DNA of 64,000 bases from Clostridium prolinivorans. GTDB taxonomy: Bacteria > Bacillota > Clostridia > Clostridiales > Clostridiaceae. Within the stretch, counting starts at the first letter, position 1. Each line of letters opens with the position of its first letter. The DNA lies in contig NZ_RJWG01000001.1 in NCBI RefSeq assembly GCF_004011155.1, positions 249,189 through 313,188 of the forward strand, given 5' to 3'. The notes beneath the pieces are model-generated. The model was given only the letters and a program-made list of their open reading frames with translations, ran no database searches and had not been told where the DNA came from. The translations under genes and the position numbers were made by a program. This document shows positions 63,455-64,000 of this stretch, piece after piece.

Positions 63455-64000
63455 CTATAATTGTTTTAATTTAACCTGCTCCATTGTATAAGCTTCTATA
63501 ATATCTCCTTCTTTAATATCATTAAATTTTTCAATACTTAATCCACATTCATATCCTGCCGCTACTTCTTTTACATCATCTTTAAATCTTTTTAATGAAG
63601 CTAAAGTAGATTCAAAAATTACTATACCATCTCTAATTATTCTTACATTACTATTTCTTGTAATTTTACCATCAATTACATAGCAACCTGCAATAGTACC
63701 AACATTAGAAATTTTATAGATAACTCTAACTTCTGCTTTCCCAAGAATTACCTCTTTATACTCAGGGTCTAACATTCCCATCATGGCAGCCTTCACATCA
63801 TCAATAGCATTATATATTATTCTATAAGTTTTAATATCTACATTTTCTTTTTCTGCTAATGCACTAGCATTTACATCTGGTCTAACATTAAACCCAATAA
63901 TTATGGCATTTGAAGCAGCAGCTAATATTACATCTGTTTCGGTTATAGCTCCAACAGCTCCATGAATTACTCTTATTTTAATATTATCTGTAGAGAGCTT
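63455..64000 (-). CDS. infB: Translation initiation factor IF-2, C-terminal part
   Basis: The frame is open from the right edge to the stop at 63455, giving the last 181 residues. It includes the end of domain 3 ([31 protein letters not shown], in part) and the whole of the domain-4 beta barrel ([28 protein letters not shown], part, and [21 protein letters not shown], part), which binds initiator fMet-tRNA. The GTPase domain is outside the window. It leads the rbfA-nrnA-truB-ribF series. Confidence 0.95.
   Translation of the reverse strand, partial: KLSTDNIKIRVIHGAVGAITETDVILAAASNAIIIGFNVRPDVNASALAEKENVDIKTYRIIYNAIDDVKAAMMGMLDPEYKEVILGKAEVRVIYKISNVGTIAGCYVIDGKITRNSNVRIIRDGIVIFESTLASLKRFKDDVKEVAAGYECGLSIEKFNDIKEGDIIEAYTMEQVKLKQL

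Noticed and set aside
1-64000. CRISPR arrays, insertion sequences, riboswitches, T-boxes
   Set aside because: No regularly spaced repeats, transposase genes or recognisable aptamer or T-box sequences were found on reading both strands.

Overview
The window is a very AT-rich chromosomal segment of a spore-forming Firmicute, almost certainly of the class Clostridia and probably a Clostridium-like Clostridiaceae. The evidence is gene content and order: nusB-folD-xseAB-ispA-dxs-tlyA-nadK-argR-recN-spoIVB-spo0A, then mutS-mutL-miaA-hfq and lexA, then the infB-rbfA-nrnA-truB-ribF-rpsO-pnp-M16-dut-ylmC-dapG-tepA-spoIIIE-rimO-pgsA-recA-rny-spoVS block read on the minus strand. Sporulation genes (spo0A, spoIVB, spoIIM, dacF, ytfJ, spoVS, spoIIIE, ylmC) run through it. 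No insertion sequence, prophage, CRISPR array or clear pseudogene was seen. Nearly all of it is core genome.

Layout. 1-4.3 kb: end of an Asp23-family gene, a long leader, then nusB-folD-xseA-xseB-ispA. 4.4-10.2 kb: dxs-tlyA-nadK-argR-recN. 10.4-18.9 kb: sporulation and envelope genes (spoIVB, spo0A, spoIIM, a small membrane protein, dacF, scpAB, ytfJ and its DUF2953 partner, a second D-Ala-D-Ala carboxypeptidase). 19.0-21.3 kb: a two-gene flavin/iron-sulfur redox pair of unknown function. 21.4-28.1 kb: pepV, a pseudouridine synthase, an RpiR regulator, a BaiN-type flavoprotein, cmk and a four-domain S1 protein. 28.2-28.4 kb: three tRNA genes. 28.7-30.8 kb: a GNAT protein and an aminotransferase. 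31.2-39.7 kb: miaB, mutS, mutL, miaA, hfq and a methionine-gamma-lyase-like protein. 39.7-46.1 kb: lexA, a Cys-rich small protein, a tyrosine recombinase, purB, HPr, a glucose-type IIA, an aspartate aminotransferase and spoVS. 46.3-64 kb: the RNase Y/RecA/PNPase/IF2 block.

Almost every gene left of about 39.7 kb lies on the plus strand and almost every gene right of it on the minus strand, so the two halves converge. This is the layout expected where replication forks meet. Near that point, 87 bp upstream of the tyrosine recombinase gene, is a perfect 18-bp-arm palindrome. Its core reads as 11 + 6 + 11 bp (ACTTCGCGAAA / TGTATA / TTTCGCGAAGT), the architecture of a dif chromosome-dimer-resolution site. 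The place between spoIIM and dacF where Bacillus subtilis keeps xerD has no xerD here. The hypothesis that best ties this together is a single-recombinase Xer system with a symmetric dif beside its own recombinase gene. This is the observation most worth testing.

Regulation can be read directly in several places. Three promoters match the SigH consensus with the same 11-nt spacer (spo0A, with a TGTCGAA Spo0A box over its -10; spoVS; spoIIIE). SigF/SigG-like promoters precede spoIVB and dacF. LexA boxes overlap good SigA promoters of lexA and recA. Many starts were moved to match Shine-Dalgarno (SD) sequences, and at least seven genes use TTG.
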